From: Labrenzia sp. VG12 | GTDB taxonomy: Bacteria; Pseudomonadota; Alphaproteobacteria; Rhizobiales; Stappiaceae | Direction: 5' to 3' | Length of the DNA stretch: 64,000 nt | Assembly: GCF_002237595.1 (NCBI RefSeq) | Contig: NZ_CP022529.1 | Location: 5,176,001 to 5,240,000, forward strand | Part shown: in pieces, positions 53,469 to 61,108 of the stretch | Numbering within the stretch: the first letter of the stretch is position 1 | Layout of the letters: each line of letters starts with the position of its first letter | Made by a program: the position numbers and the translations under genes | The notes under the pieces: model-generated | What the model was told of the DNA's origin: nothing | The model's input: only the letters and a program-made list of their open reading frames with translations | Database searches by the model: none

Positions 53469-54785
53469 ATGCTGCCGCAGGAAATCATCAGAAAAAAACG
53501 CGACGGGGGCACACTCGACGCGGAGGAAATCGCTTTCTTCGTGAAAGGTCTGGCAGACGGGTCTGTTACGGAAGGCCAGGTCTCAGCGCTTGCCATGGCG
53601 GTCTTCTTCAAGGGCTTGACCGTTGACGAACGGGTCGCCTTGACGCTGGCCATGCGCGACAGCGGCGATGTCATGGACTGGTCCGGCATCGACGCACCGA
53701 TTCTCGACAAACACTCCACCGGTGGTGTCGGTGACAACGTCTCGCTGATGCTGGCCCCGGCGCTGGCAGCCTGCGGCGCAGCGGTGCCGATGATTTCCGG
53801 GCGCGGCCTTGGCCATACCGGCGGCACGCTGGACAAGTTCGACAGCATTCCGGGTTACCAGACCCAGCCAGACAATCTTCTGTTCAAGAAGGTGGTCAAG
53901 GAAATCGGCTGCGCCGTCATCGGCCAGACCGGCAACCTGGCCCCTGCCGACAAGCGTTTTTATGCCATCCGGGATGTGACCGGGACCGTTGAAAGCATCG
54001 ATCTCATCACCGCCTCGATCCTGTCCAAGAAACTGGCTGCCGGCCTTCAGGGGCTGGTGCTCGATGTCAAATGGGGCACGGGCGCCTTCATGGGGTCTCT
54101 CGATGAGGCACGGGCGCTTGCGGAGAGTCTGGTGCTGGTCGCAAATGGCGCGGGCCTGAAAACCACGGCGCTGCTCACCGACATGAACGAGCCGCTGGCG
54201 TCGGCCGCCGGCAATGCTGTTGAGATGCAGAATGCGGTCGATTTCCTGAAGGGCACGGCCATTGACAACCGGCTCTGGGATGTCACTGTCGCGCAAGGCG
54301 GTGAACTGCTTGCCTCCGGCGGTATCGCGGCAACCGCGGACGCCGGTATGGACATGATGCGCGAAGCCTTCCAGAGCGGCAAGGCAGCAGAAAAGTTCGC
54401 CCAGATGGTCCATGCCCTCGGCGGCCCGGCCGACTTCATGGAGAAATGCGAGCTCTACCTAGCAAAAGCACCTGTGCAGGCACCTGTCTATGCCGAGCAG
54501 GATGGTGTCGTGACGGGCGTCGATGCAAGAGCTGTCGGTGTCGCGGTTGTGGCCCTTGGGGGCGGTCGCCGTGCTGCGGCGGATGTGATCGACCCCTCGG
54601 TCGGCCTCACCGATCTGGCAGGTGTCGGCAACACGGTCGACGCGGATGCACCACTTGCCATCGTGCATGCAAAAACCGAGGCCGAGGCGGAAGAAGCCGC
54701 GATTGCGCTGCGCAAGGCCTATACGGTCGGAGCAGCTGCCGACGTTCAGGACCGGCCGAGCGTGGTCGACCGGATCGCGCCGTAA
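53469..54785 (+). CDS. deoA: Thymidine phosphorylase
   Basis: DeoA phosphorolyses thymidine and deoxyuridine. The 438-residue product has the N-terminal helical dimerisation domain. It has the family phosphate- and base-binding region KHSTGGVGDNVSLMLAP and SGRGLGHTGGTLDKFDSIPGYQT, then GSLDEARALAESLVLVANGAGLKTTALLTDMNEPLA. AAGGAC lies seven bases upstream of ATG 53469. A single palindromic half-repeat lies in the gap to deoB. Confidence 0.96.
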   Translation: MLPQEIIRKKRDGGTLDAEEIAFFVKGLADGSVTEGQVSALAMAVFFKGLTVDERVALTLAMRDSGDVMDWSGIDAPILDKHSTGGVGDNVSLMLAPALAACGAAVPMISGRGLGHTGGTLDKFDSIPGYQTQPDNLLFKKVVKEIGCAVIGQTGNLAPADKRFYAIRDVTGTVESIDLITASILSKKLAAGLQGLVLDVKWGTGAFMGSLDEARALAESLVLVANGAGLKTTALLTDMNEPLASAAGNAVEMQNAVDFLKGTAIDNRLWDVTVAQGGELLASGGIAATADAGMDMMREAFQSGKAAEKFAQMVHALGGPADFMEKCELYLAKAPVQAPVYAEQDGVVTGVDARAVGVAVVALGGGRRAAADVIDPSVGLTDLAGVGNTVDADAPLAIVHAKTEAEAEEAAIALRKAYTVGAAADVQDRPSVVDRIAP

Positions 54786-54824
54786 GATCTGATATCGCCG
54801 GGAGCACATCCTTCCGGCGTCCCT

Positions 54825-54850
54825 CCGGTTCGGGTGGAACCGGCAATGAC
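54825..54850. repeat. Solo half of the palindromic repeat family, between deoA and deoB
   Basis: CCGGTTC (54825-54831) and GAACCGG (54837-54843) form a perfect 7-bp hairpin with a five-base loop. On the minus strand GTCATTG precedes the arm, the same flank that opens the repeat halves at 9671 and 25534. It sits 17 bases before the deoB start codon and could influence deoB translation or message stability. Confidence 0.5.
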
Positions 54851-54866
54851 AAATGAGGAGATGCCC

Positions 54867-56087
54867 ATGCCTCGTGCAATTCTGTGCGTTCTGGACAGTT
54901 TTGGCATCGGCGGTGCCGCAGATGCGGCCGACTTCGGCGATGCCGGGTCCGACACCCTGGGTCACATCGCGGCGTATTGCGCCGAAGGCAAAGGCGACAG
55001 GGAAGGCCTGCGCAGCGGACCGCTGACCGTTCCCAACATGGACCGGCTCGGCCTTGGGGCCGCGGGCAAATTGTCGACTGGCAAGGACGTTCCAGGTCTC
55101 GATTTTGCCGGCGAACCGGAAGGGCTCTGGGGTTATGCCGCCGAGGTCTCCAACGGCAAGGATACGCCATCGGGCCACTGGGAAATTGCGGGTGTGCCGG
55201 TGCGTTTCGACTGGGGCTATTTCCCGGAAACCATTCCGACCTTTCCGGATGAGCTGATCGCAAAGATCAGTGAGAAGGCGGGGCTGGACGGCATTCTGGG
55301 CAACAAGCATGCCTCCGGCACCGTCATCATTGCCGAGCTCGGCGAAGAGCACGTGAAGACCGGAAAACCGATCTTCTATACGTCTGCGGATTCCGTCATC
55401 CAGATCGCCGCCCATGAGGAGCACTACGGTCTCGACAAGCTCTATGAGCTTTGCGAGATCACCCGCGAGCTGGCCGATCCCTACAATATCGGCCGTGTCA
55501 TCGCGCGGCCCTTTGTCGGCGAGACGTCAGAGACCTTCGAGCGCACCGCCAACAGGCGCGACTATTCGGTGCTGCCGCCGGAACCGACGCTGCTTGACCG
55601 GCTGACCGCCGACGGCCGTACGGTCTATGGCATCGGCAAGATCTCGGACATCTTCGCTCATCAGGGCGTGGCCAAGGTGCTGAAGGGCGCCGGCAACGAC
55701 CAGCTCTTCGACAAGACGCTCGAGGCGATGGATCTTGCAGAAGACGGCGACATGATCTTTGCCAATTTCATCGATTTCGACAGTCTCTACGGTCACCGCC
55801 GCGACGTGCCGGGCTATGCGGCAGCGCTTGAGCATTTCGACCGCCGCCTGCCGGAAATGATTGCCAGGATGCGGGACGGCGACCTGTTGATCCTGACCGC
55901 GGATCACGGCTGTGACCCGACCTGGAAGGGAACCGATCACACCCGAGAGCACGTGCCGGTGATCGCCACTGGCCCCGGCATGGCCGGGCGCAGCGTCGGC
56001 GGCCGCAAGACCTATGCGGATATTGGCGAAAGCGTTGCCGACCACCTGGGCATTGCAATTGGCCCCAATGGCAGCAGTTTCCTGTAA
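54867..56087 (+). CDS. deoB: Phosphopentomutase
   Basis: DeoB interconverts (deoxy)ribose-1- and -5-phosphate. The 406-residue metalloenzyme of the alkaline phosphatase superfamily has VLDSFGIGGAADA, the SDTLGHI loop and GKDTPSGHWE (the phosphorylated Thr). Later come ANFIDFDSLYGHRRD, TADHGCDPTW and DHTREHVPVI. I place the start at ATG 54867, with GAGGAG six bases upstream; three earlier in-frame ATGs would add unconserved residues. Confidence 0.96.
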   Translation: MPRAILCVLDSFGIGGAADAADFGDAGSDTLGHIAAYCAEGKGDREGLRSGPLTVPNMDRLGLGAAGKLSTGKDVPGLDFAGEPEGLWGYAAEVSNGKDTPSGHWEIAGVPVRFDWGYFPETIPTFPDELIAKISEKAGLDGILGNKHASGTVIIAELGEEHVKTGKPIFYTSADSVIQIAAHEEHYGLDKLYELCEITRELADPYNIGRVIARPFVGETSETFERTANRRDYSVLPPEPTLLDRLTADGRTVYGIGKISDIFAHQGVAKVLKGAGNDQLFDKTLEAMDLAEDGDMIFANFIDFDSLYGHRRDVPGYAAALEHFDRRLPEMIARMRDGDLLILTADHGCDPTWKGTDHTREHVPVIATGPGMAGRSVGGRKTYADIGESVADHLGIAIGPNGSSFL

Positions 56088-56131
56088 TCTGCTGTCTCTG
56101 AAGCGAAACGAGAACCGAGGATCCGCCAAAG

Positions 56132-57127
56132 ATGCCCGATGCCATTCAGGTCCCGAAGGCTGAGCTCCATTGCCATATCGAAGGCGCGGCACCACCGACC
56201 CTGGTGGCCCGACTGGCCGACAATCACGGCATGGATGTTTCAAGTGCTCTGGATGGAAACGGCAAATATGTCTGGTCGGACTTCACCACGTTTCTGAAGG
56301 CCTATGACGTTGCCAGCGCGGTGTTCAAGACGCCGGCCGACTATGCCCTTTTGGCGGAAACCTATTTCCGCATGCTGGCAGCGGAGGGGGCGATCTATGG
56401 CGAGATCTTCATTTCACCGGACCATGCCCAGGCGGCAGGCCTGTCCTATGCGTCCTATGTGGAAGGGCTGGCGACCGGGATCGAGCGTGCCAAGACCGAT
56501 ACCGCCATCGAAGGCCGCATGATCGCCATCGGTGTGCGCCATTTCGGGTCCGCCTCGGTGGAGCGGGTGGTCAAGGAAGTCATCGGCAATCCACATCCGC
56601 TGGTCACCGGTTTCGGCCTGGCCGGCGATGAACGCGCCGGCCATCCGGCGAATTTTTCCAAGGCGTTTCGCATGGCCGCGGATGAAGGCCTCGGCACAAC
56701 GGCCCATGCCGGCGAGTTCGGCGGACCGGAAAGCGTGGTCGCCGCGCTCGAATTCCTGAGGGTCAAGCGCCTCGGTCATGGCGTGCGTGCGATTGAAGAT
56801 CCGGATCTGGTCAAGCGGCTTGCCGATGAGGACATCGTTCTCGAGGTCTGTCCGGGGTCCAACACGGCTCTTGGTGTCTATTCCCATCTGCGTTTTCACC
56901 CGGTCAACCGGCTGCGCAACGAGGGGGTCAAGATCACGCTCAATTCCGACGACCCGCCTTTCTTCGGCACGACGCTCGGCAAGGAATATGCGTCGGTCTC
57001 CGAGACCTTCGGCTGGAGTTTCGACGACCAGATGGCGGTCACGCGCACAGCCATCGAAGCCGCCTTCTGCGACGACGCGACCCGCAACCGGTTGCTTGTG
57101 AGACTGGACAGCGCGAAGCAGGCATAG
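56132..57127 (+). CDS. add: Adenosine deaminase
   Basis: Add converts adenosine or deoxyadenosine to inosine or deoxyinosine. The 331-residue amidohydrolase has the zinc pair ELHCHIEG (H13, H15), the central TAHAGE and RLGHGVRAIED. The metal-binding LNSDDPPFF stands near the end. The HIEG variant of the first motif is also seen in adenine deaminases, but the operon context favours adenosine. GAGGATC precedes the start. Confidence 0.9.
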   Translation: MPDAIQVPKAELHCHIEGAAPPTLVARLADNHGMDVSSALDGNGKYVWSDFTTFLKAYDVASAVFKTPADYALLAETYFRMLAAEGAIYGEIFISPDHAQAAGLSYASYVEGLATGIERAKTDTAIEGRMIAIGVRHFGSASVERVVKEVIGNPHPLVTGFGLAGDERAGHPANFSKAFRMAADEGLGTTAHAGEFGGPESVVAALEFLRVKRLGHGVRAIEDPDLVKRLADEDIVLEVCPGSNTALGVYSHLRFHPVNRLRNEGVKITLNSDDPPFFGTTLGKEYASVSETFGWSFDDQMAVTRTAIEAAFCDDATRNRLLVRLDSAKQA

Positions 57128-57446
57128 GCGCGGCAGAGCACCGACTATCGAGGCAACAAGAACCATCCTGAGGAACCGCTAAAGCGACTCCTGAGTGACT
57201 GGCTACGGCCGTATTGGAATGTCTCACTCAAATATGCTGGCCGGTCTCGTCCACTTCCTGGCGAAGGTGGGGCGTGACAGGTTTCGGAGTGGTGATCTGC
57301 GCCTTGGGACTGCCGCCGGACACCATTGCCGTACTTGTCCAAAATGGCCGAAGAGCAAGGGATGAATTAGATACCCGAACCGGTTTGACAAGGTTAGGGT
57401 AGGCAGATAGGCGAGTTCAGGTTTTCCAATAAGGCAGATTTTTCAA
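57128..57446. promoter_or_regulatory. Gene-free 319-base gap before the DUF1688-upp pair
   Basis: No gene is seen in this gap, the largest inside the nucleoside locus. A consensus TTGACA (57385-57390) is followed after 17 bases by TAGGCG, a weak minus-10. It may provide a separate promoter for the DUF1688 and upp genes. No terminator after add was found. Confidence 0.35.
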
Positions 57447-58688
57447 ATGAACGACACCAATCCGGCGCTGACGCTGTTCCAACCCGAAGAAGTCCGCCGC
57501 AAGGCGCATTTGCTGCTCGATCTGGCGGCCGAAGGCGGTCTTGCCCATGTCGGTGTTGATTTGGACCGTCTCGACGCCGCCGTGGCAACGGTGCTGGAAA
57601 CCACAAAGGAGAACTATCCCGATTTTCAGATCCCGCCCTATGGCATCTGGCGGGGTTTCGAGGCAGGTGGCATCGACCGCTGGCAGGCCATGGCCAGTGC
57701 GCGCGGGTTCGAGACCGCAGAGGAGATGCTGGCAGCTGCCGCTGACCTGGCCCTTCTCGGCATAGCCATGACAACGCTGCATCCGTCGGGCTGGCAGTAT
57801 GAAGACCGCATGACCGAAACGACGGTCGGTGGTGCTCAGGCGTCAGCGCTCGCGGCCTTTCACATGTTTGCCTCCGGGTCGTTCTCTTCTGAAATGACCG
57901 ACCCCTACCGGGTCGACGCCAGCGCGCTGGTTTCCATGGATCTGATCGAACTTGCCGCCGGGCTGCAATGGGACGACCGTGATGATGCGGACCACCTCAA
58001 GGCCATGCAGAGGCACCTGAAGCGCTTGGGGGAAGCCTTGGCGCTGCGACCGGACCTGTTTGGCAAAGGTGAGGACACCCGGCCGGGGCTCCTGGCAGTG
58101 CAATTGGCGAAGGACTGCAATGGTGCCATCGATGCGGGCGACGTTCTCGACCGGATCCTGGAGGCCCTGGCCCCGGTCTGGGAAGGCGGGGCCACGTCGG
58201 GGGATATCTGGCTGGGCGATGCCTTTGTACATTCGGCCTTGCCGGGCAATGACGTGCACGCGATCATGCCGTTTCATCTGGCCGCCCAGCAGATGGTCTA
58301 CTCGCTGGTCGAACCGTTCGCCTGGGCCGGGTTTGAGGTCGCGGGTCTGGAGAAGCTGACCGCGCCGGCCGATCTGACCCATGCGGCATTGTTCGTGAAA
58401 TCCGGTGTTCTGACACTGAAGGACAGCAACGGCACGCTCACCCCGGAAGCCATCCGTGATCGCATGATCGAAATCCGTGCGCTCACCATCGCGCTCACCG
58501 ACAAGCTGGCCGAACGGCTGGCCGGCGGCCTCGGCATGAACCTCGACCAGGTGCCTTTTACCTGCATCCTGGAAGGTGGCACGGACCGCGCAGGGAACCG
58601 TATTCTTGAACAAGCTCCGGAAAACCTGCGCGATCTGGGTAAAATCCTCAATCCGGGGGCTGTTTTTTGGTTGCCGTTCGGGGCATAG
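57447..58688 (+). CDS. DUF1688 protein, URC4/urg3 family (uracil catabolism)
   Basis: The 413-residue product has the DUF1688 features: HVGVDLDRLDAAVATVLETTKENYPDFQIPPYGIWRGFEAGGIDRW near the start and YEDRMTETTVGGAQASALAAFHMFASG. It ends VPFTCILEGGTDRAGNRILEQ. URC4 of the yeast Lachancea kluyveri is required for uracil breakdown by the URC pathway, with URC1 (a GTP cyclohydrolase II relative) and URC6 (uracil phosphoribosyltransferase). The reaction of URC4 is unknown to me. Here upp, a URC6 counterpart, follows 66 bases downstream. No URC1-like gene is in the window. Confidence 0.82.
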   Translation: MNDTNPALTLFQPEEVRRKAHLLLDLAAEGGLAHVGVDLDRLDAAVATVLETTKENYPDFQIPPYGIWRGFEAGGIDRWQAMASARGFETAEEMLAAAADLALLGIAMTTLHPSGWQYEDRMTETTVGGAQASALAAFHMFASGSFSSEMTDPYRVDASALVSMDLIELAAGLQWDDRDDADHLKAMQRHLKRLGEALALRPDLFGKGEDTRPGLLAVQLAKDCNGAIDAGDVLDRILEALAPVWEGGATSGDIWLGDAFVHSALPGNDVHAIMPFHLAAQQMVYSLVEPFAWAGFEVAGLEKLTAPADLTHAALFVKSGVLTLKDSNGTLTPEAIRDRMIEIRALTIALTDKLAERLAGGLGMNLDQVPFTCILEGGTDRAGNRILEQAPENLRDLGKILNPGAVFWLPFGA

Positions 58689-58754
58689 CTCCTGAACAAT
58701 GACGAAATGAAATGAGCCCGCCACCTGTGGGTTCAAAACGCAAGAGAGGCAGAT

Positions 58755-59384
58755 ATGTCCGGAGCCAATGTCATCAGCCACCCGCTGGTCCAGCACAAAC
58801 TGAGCATCATGCGCGACAAGGGAACCTCCACACAGGGGTTCCGGCGTCTGCTGCGCGAGATTTCGACCCTGCTGTGCTACGAGGTTACGAGAGACCTGCC
58901 GCTCGTCCGCCAGACCATCGAGACGCCGCTTGCCGAAATGCAGGCGCCGACACTGGCCGGCAAGAAGCTGGTGTTTGCCTCCGTGTTGCGGGCCGGTAAC
59001 GGGCTCTTGGAAGGCATGCTGGATCTGGTGCCGTCCGCGCGCGTGGCCCATGTCGGCCTTTACCGCGATCCCGAAACGCTGCAGCCGGTGGAATACTATT
59101 TCAAGGCGCCGGAAGACCTGAACGAGCGCCTGGTCATCGTGGTCGATCCGATGCTGGCAACCGCCAATTCCGCGATTGCCGCGGTGCAGAAGCTGAAGGA
59201 GCGCGGCGCCAACAACATCCGATTCCTGTGCCTGCTGGCCGCGCCCGAAGGCGTCGCCAAGTTCAACGAGATGCACCCGGACGTGCCGATCTTCACGGCC
59301 TCCATCGACGAGAAGCTCAATGAGAAAGGCTATATCGTCCCGGGCCTCGGCGATGCCGGCGACCGCATGTACGGCACCAAGTAA
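58755..59384 (+). CDS. upp: Uracil phosphoribosyltransferase
   Basis: Upp converts uracil and PRPP to UMP. The 209-residue protein has the family opening ISHPLVQHKLSIMRDKGTSTQGFRRLLREIS, the SVLRAGNGLLEGMLDLVPSARVAHVG region and the PRPP loop DPMLATANSA. In most UPRTs the PRPP loop reads DPMLATGGS or DPMLATGNS, so the first glycine is alanine here. The uracil-binding YIVPGLGDAGDRMYGT is intact. A strong terminator ends the transcript. Confidence 0.95.
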   Translation: MSGANVISHPLVQHKLSIMRDKGTSTQGFRRLLREISTLLCYEVTRDLPLVRQTIETPLAEMQAPTLAGKKLVFASVLRAGNGLLEGMLDLVPSARVAHVGLYRDPETLQPVEYYFKAPEDLNERLVIVVDPMLATANSAIAAVQKLKERGANNIRFLCLLAAPEGVAKFNEMHPDVPIFTASIDEKLNEKGYIVPGLGDAGDRMYGTK

Positions 59385-59397
59385 CAAAACAGAGCTG

Positions 59398-59423
59398 AAG
59401 CCCGCCATCCGGCGGGCTTTTTG
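59398..59423 (+). terminator. Rho-independent terminator after upp
   Basis: A 9-bp stem AAGCCCGCC/GGCGGGCTT with an ATCC loop is followed by TTTTTG. It begins 14 bases after the upp stop and marks the end of the nucleoside transcript. Confidence 0.9.
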
Positions 59424-59555
59424 TTTGAGCCTGTTATTCGCCCTGCATTGTCATTCACGGTTGCTCAGGAAGAGGGTCTGGCAGGGTATCGCCAGAAATC
59501 CCGTGGCGACTTGCAGATGTTTTCAGTCTAACCTCTCGACAAAAGGGGAGGCAGC

Positions 59556-60455
59556 ATGATCACGGTATTCGGCTCCATCAATCTGGACCTGGTTGTCGCT
59601 GTGCCCCGCCTGCCGACGGCCGGTGAAACGGTGAGCGGCCGCGACCACCAGACCTTTCCGGGCGGCAAGGGCGCCAACCAGGCGCTGGCGGCGCAGCGCG
59701 CAGGGGCGCAGGTTCGCATGGTGGGCGCTGTCGGACAGGACAGTTTTGCCGAACTGGCGCTGGAAAACCTGCGCGCCTCCGGTGTTGATCTGTCCGGTAT
59801 CCGGACGCTTGCCGGATCGACCGGTCTGGCCTTTATCGGCATCGACCCATCAGGCGAGAACCAGATTATCGTCGCCAGCGGCACGAACGCCCGTGTCGAT
59901 GCGGGCTGGCTCGAGGGTGGGTTCTCTTCCAGGGACATTTTGCTGATCCAGGGAGAGGTGCCGTTCGCGCAGGCCGCCAGGGCCAGTTTGCTGGCCAGGG
60001 AGGCTGGTGCCTCGGTGTTCTGGAACCCGGCGCCCGTACCGGAAGGGGATCTGCGCGCCTGTTTCGATATGGCCAGGACCGTTGTGGTCAACACGAGCGA
60101 AGCGGTCGCGATCGCGGATCGCCTGGGTATTCCGGGAGATCCAGAATCCTTTGCGGAACGGCTGGCGACGTCCGAGCGCTCGATCATCGTCACGCTCGGG
60201 GCTGACGGCGTTCTGGCACGCACCGAAAAGACGCGCTACCGCTACACGTCGCCGCAAGTCGCGGCCGTGGACACGACCGGCGCCGGCGATGCGTTTTGCG
60301 GCGCTGTTGCCTCGGCACTGGATCGGGATGTTCCTTTCGACCGTGCCCTCAAGGAGGGCATTGCCGCAGGTGCACTCGCCTGCACCGTGACAGGTGCGCA
60401 ATCCAGCGCGCCTCACCAGACGGACATAGCGCGCCTGGCCGATCAGATTGTCTGA
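59556..60455 (+). CDS. rbsK: Ribokinase-family PfkB carbohydrate kinase
   Basis: The 299-residue kinase has the PfkB pattern: FGSINLDLVVAVPRLPTAGETVSG and FPGGKGANQALAAQRAGA near the start and VDTTGAGDAFCGAVASAL near the end, with catalytic Asp in GAGDAF. These suit ribokinase, which makes ribose-5-phosphate. It follows the nucleoside cluster but after a terminator, so it has its own promoter. A ribose source from nucleoside hydrolysis would explain its position. GGGAGG precedes ATG 59556. Confidence 0.88.
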   Translation: MITVFGSINLDLVVAVPRLPTAGETVSGRDHQTFPGGKGANQALAAQRAGAQVRMVGAVGQDSFAELALENLRASGVDLSGIRTLAGSTGLAFIGIDPSGENQIIVASGTNARVDAGWLEGGFSSRDILLIQGEVPFAQAARASLLAREAGASVFWNPAPVPEGDLRACFDMARTVVVNTSEAVAIADRLGIPGDPESFAERLATSERSIIVTLGADGVLARTEKTRYRYTSPQVAAVDTTGAGDAFCGAVASALDRDVPFDRALKEGIAAGALACTVTGAQSSAPHQTDIARLADQIV

Positions 60456-60532
60456 CGGTGCAGCATCCCGGTTTTACAGCCTGCTAAGGAAACCGTGATA
60501 GGGAGAGGCAACCCTGAACTGCTAGGTTTGGC

Positions 60533-61045
60533 ATGATACGGTTTGCCGTCATCTTACTGGTTTTTCTCGCCCTCGCGCCCCTGGTCCCGATCCTCGTTGA
60601 AAAGAGGCTGGGATCGCAGGACACGCCCAGGGTGGACAGCGGCTTGAAAGTCGATGACACGGCGGACACTGGCGAGCGGATCTACCGCATCTCGAGAAAC
60701 GGAGCCGGACACTTTGTGGCCGAGGCGCGTCTTAACGGCACCTTTGTCGATATGCTGGTCGATACGGGAGCGACCGTGACCGTACTTCCGGAATCCGTTG
60801 CAGAGGACATCGGCATCTTCCTGAGCGAATCCGATTTCACCATCCCGATCCGAACGGCAAACGGCACGGCCCGGGGCGCTCGCACAGTCATCGACGGCCT
60901 GCGCCTCGGCGACATTCGCCTGGACGACATTGACGCCCTTGTCCTGAAAGATGTCAGTCTGGGGCAGCCCCTGCTGGGCATGTCTGTCCTTAACCGACTG
61001 GAACGGTTTGACATGTCGGGCGGCACGCTAGTACTGGTGCAGTGA
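60533..61045 (+). CDS. Retropepsin-like aspartic protease, TIGR02281 family
   Basis: The 170-residue protein has an N-terminal membrane segment (MIRFAVILLVFLALAPLVPILVE). A soluble retroviral-type aspartic protease half follows, with active site MLVDTGATVTVLPE and the flap-like region. A second hydrophobic loop LLGMSVLNRLERFDMSGGTLVL ends the protein. Single-domain members act as dimers at the membrane. Substrate unknown. The gap to ribokinase is 77 bases. Confidence 0.88.
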   Translation: MIRFAVILLVFLALAPLVPILVEKRLGSQDTPRVDSGLKVDDTADTGERIYRISRNGAGHFVAEARLNGTFVDMLVDTGATVTVLPESVAEDIGIFLSESDFTIPIRTANGTARGARTVIDGLRLGDIRLDDIDALVLKDVSLGQPLLGMSVLNRLERFDMSGGTLVLVQ

Positions 61046-61108
61046 TCTGCCCTGCCGCTCGTGCGGCATGATACGTCCGTTTCTATTCTTCGGCATTGTG
61101 AGGCATTG

